The position numbers and the translations under genes were made by a program. A model generated the notes under the pieces. The model was not told the origin of the DNA, searched no databases, and saw nothing but the letters and a program-made list of their open reading frames with translations. A stretch of 6,014 nucleotides of DNA from Xanthobacteraceae bacterium (GTDB taxonomy: Bacteria > Pseudomonadota > Alphaproteobacteria > Rhizobiales > Xanthobacteraceae): assembly GCA_030037185.1 (NCBI GenBank), contig JASHRR010000611.1, positions 1-6,014 on the forward strand. The letters are read 5' to 3'. Below are positions 5,642 to 6,014 of the stretch, piece after piece (within the stretch, counting starts at the first letter, position 1; the number at the start of each line of letters is the position of its first letter).

Positions 5642-5648
5642 GGATCCA
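5633..5648. promoter_or_regulatory. 16-bp perfect palindrome at the regulator start, possible operator
   Basis: TGGATCCATGGATCCA is a perfect 16-bp palindrome and also a tandem 8-bp repeat of TGGATCCA. It contains the regulator's likely start codon (5641) and abuts the -10 element, the usual place for an autoregulatory operator. It does not match the TTGGT-n-ACCAA operators known for several FCD regulators, so its role is inferred from position and symmetry only. Confidence 0.4.
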
Positions 5649-5675
5649 TGATAGCGATGGCGCATCGCGAGTCAA
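5648..5675 (-). promoter_or_regulatory. Sigma70-like promoter for the regulator/ABM operon
   Basis: On the minus strand, TTGACT (5675-5670) and TATCAT (5653-5648) are separated by 16 nt. The first base 7 nt beyond the -10 is the A of ATG 5641, so the predicted transcript would be leaderless. The TTGACT is a good match to the alphaproteobacterial -35; the -10 is moderate. Confidence 0.45.
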
Positions 5676-5773
5676 GGCGGATTCGATGGTCCGCATTCTT
5701 GAGAGCCACACACCTGAGATGTCATAAAGCCGGGTAATGTAGTAGTTCTTTAACTTCTCCTTCGGGTCACTTT

Positions 5774-5815
5774 CAGACCAAATCGGATACTTTTTGTTGC
5801 GCTTCTATTGGTCTG
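5774..5815. repeat. 8-bp inverted repeat CAGACCAA / TTGGTCTG upstream of the regulator
   Basis: CAGACCAA (5774-5781) and TTGGTCTG (5808-5815) are perfect inverted copies separated by 26 nt. TTGGTCTG resembles half of the TTGGTCTGACCAA-type operators reported for FCD regulators, but the halves here point the other way round and are far apart. It lies 130-175 bp upstream of the regulator start, beside the IS end. Confidence 0.3.
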
Positions 5816-5824
5816 GCCCTCCTA

Positions 5825-6014
5825 GGGTCGAGACTCATTTGACTCACATCCAGTAGACCAGGGCGGCGACGAGGCAGACGCCGGAAAAGAAGTTTCTAGC
5901 GAGTTTGTCGTAGCGCGTGGCAATCCGCCGAAAATCCTTCAGTCTACAGTAGCAGCGCTCAATGACGTTGCGACCCTTGTATGCTTCCTTATCGTAACGG
6001 ATGCGTTTCTTGCG
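5825..6014 (-). mobile_element. IS5-family insertion sequence, 3' end (continues past the right edge)
   Basis: The transposase C-terminus is followed, 19 nt after its stop codon, by the sequence GGGTCGAGACTC, a plausible terminal repeat next to a TA (5823-5824) within CTAG. Short TA or CTAG targets are typical of part of the IS5 family (IS427-like group). The exact boundary is inferred, because the opposite end is outside the window. Confidence 0.6.
5844..6014 (-). CDS. IS5-family DDE transposase, C-terminal part (partial)
   Basis: The last 56 codons are visible, ending at TGA 5846-5844; the remainder lies beyond the right edge. They read RKKRIRYDKEAYKGRN, then VIERCYCRLKDFRRIATRYD, then KLARNFFSGVCLVAALVYWM. 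The stretch contains the Y-(2)-R-(3)-E-(6)-K signature of IS5/IS4-type DDE transposases, with the catalytic glutamate at codon 5960-5958. KDFRRIATRYDKLARNF is typical of IS5 members in alphaproteobacteria. No frameshift is seen, so the element may be intact. Confidence 0.9.
   Translation of the reverse strand, partial: RKKRIRYDKEAYKGRNVIERCYCRLKDFRRIATRYDKLARNFFSGVCLVAALVYWM

Noticed and set aside
1..6014. CRISPR arrays, retron/DGR-type repeats, toxin-antitoxin pairs or phage genes
   Set aside because: No regularly spaced repeats, reverse transcriptase, toxin-antitoxin pair or phage structural gene could be seen on either strand.

Overview
The window reads as a GC-rich, accessory stretch of an alphaproteobacterial chromosome or plasmid, most likely from the Hyphomicrobiales (Bradyrhizobium/Rhodopseudomonas/Methylobacterium-like). 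The pointers are an HWE-family sensor histidine kinase, an IS5-family element with a rhizobial-type transposase tail, a serine-recombinase remnant beside a small HTH/zinc-ribbon-like gene, and high third-position GC. No core housekeeping gene, rRNA or intact tRNA is visible. The taxonomic call is an inference from gene types only.

Layout. Bases 1-322 hold no convincing gene; they carry the first copy of a short repeat and a 7-bp hairpin. Bases 323-2932 (+) encode an 869-residue membrane sensor kinase (about 7 N-terminal TM segments, an extracytoplasmic dCache-like domain, another TM, coiled coil, PAS, HWE kinase core) with no response regulator next to it. Bases 2933-3750 are a patch of mobile-element debris: a second copy of the repeat with a strong Shine-Dalgarno, a 24-codon ORF ending in a TAG in the same frame as the next gene, a small HTH/CxxC gene whose 3' end looks frameshifted, and a convergent C-terminal scrap of a large serine recombinase. 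Bases 3751-4063 are unassigned.

Bases 4064-4580 hold the most interesting unit. A compact VOC/glyoxalase-fold gene (4083-4472) is preceded by GTTAGGC and ends with its TAA stop inside GCCTAAC, a perfect 9-bp inverted repeat. It is followed by a foldable segment. This is the organisation of an integron gene cassette with an attC recombination site, but no integron integrase or second cassette is visible, so the cassette call is an inference.

Bases 4693-5665 (-) are a two-gene unit: an FCD-type GntR regulator and, 1 nt downstream, an antibiotic-biosynthesis-monooxygenase (ABM) fold protein with its own ribosome binding site inside the end of the regulator gene. A sigma70-like promoter and a perfect 16-bp palindrome sit exactly where a leaderless, autoregulated transcript would begin. 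From about 5825 to the right edge lies the end of an IS5-family element with the C-terminal 56 residues of its DDE transposase.

How the parts fit: the kinase, the cassette-like VOC gene and the regulator/ABM pair look like independent accessory modules collected between recombinase and IS remnants, rather than one pathway. VOC and ABM proteins both often act on small reactive or aromatic metabolites, but no shared substrate can be read from the sequence.
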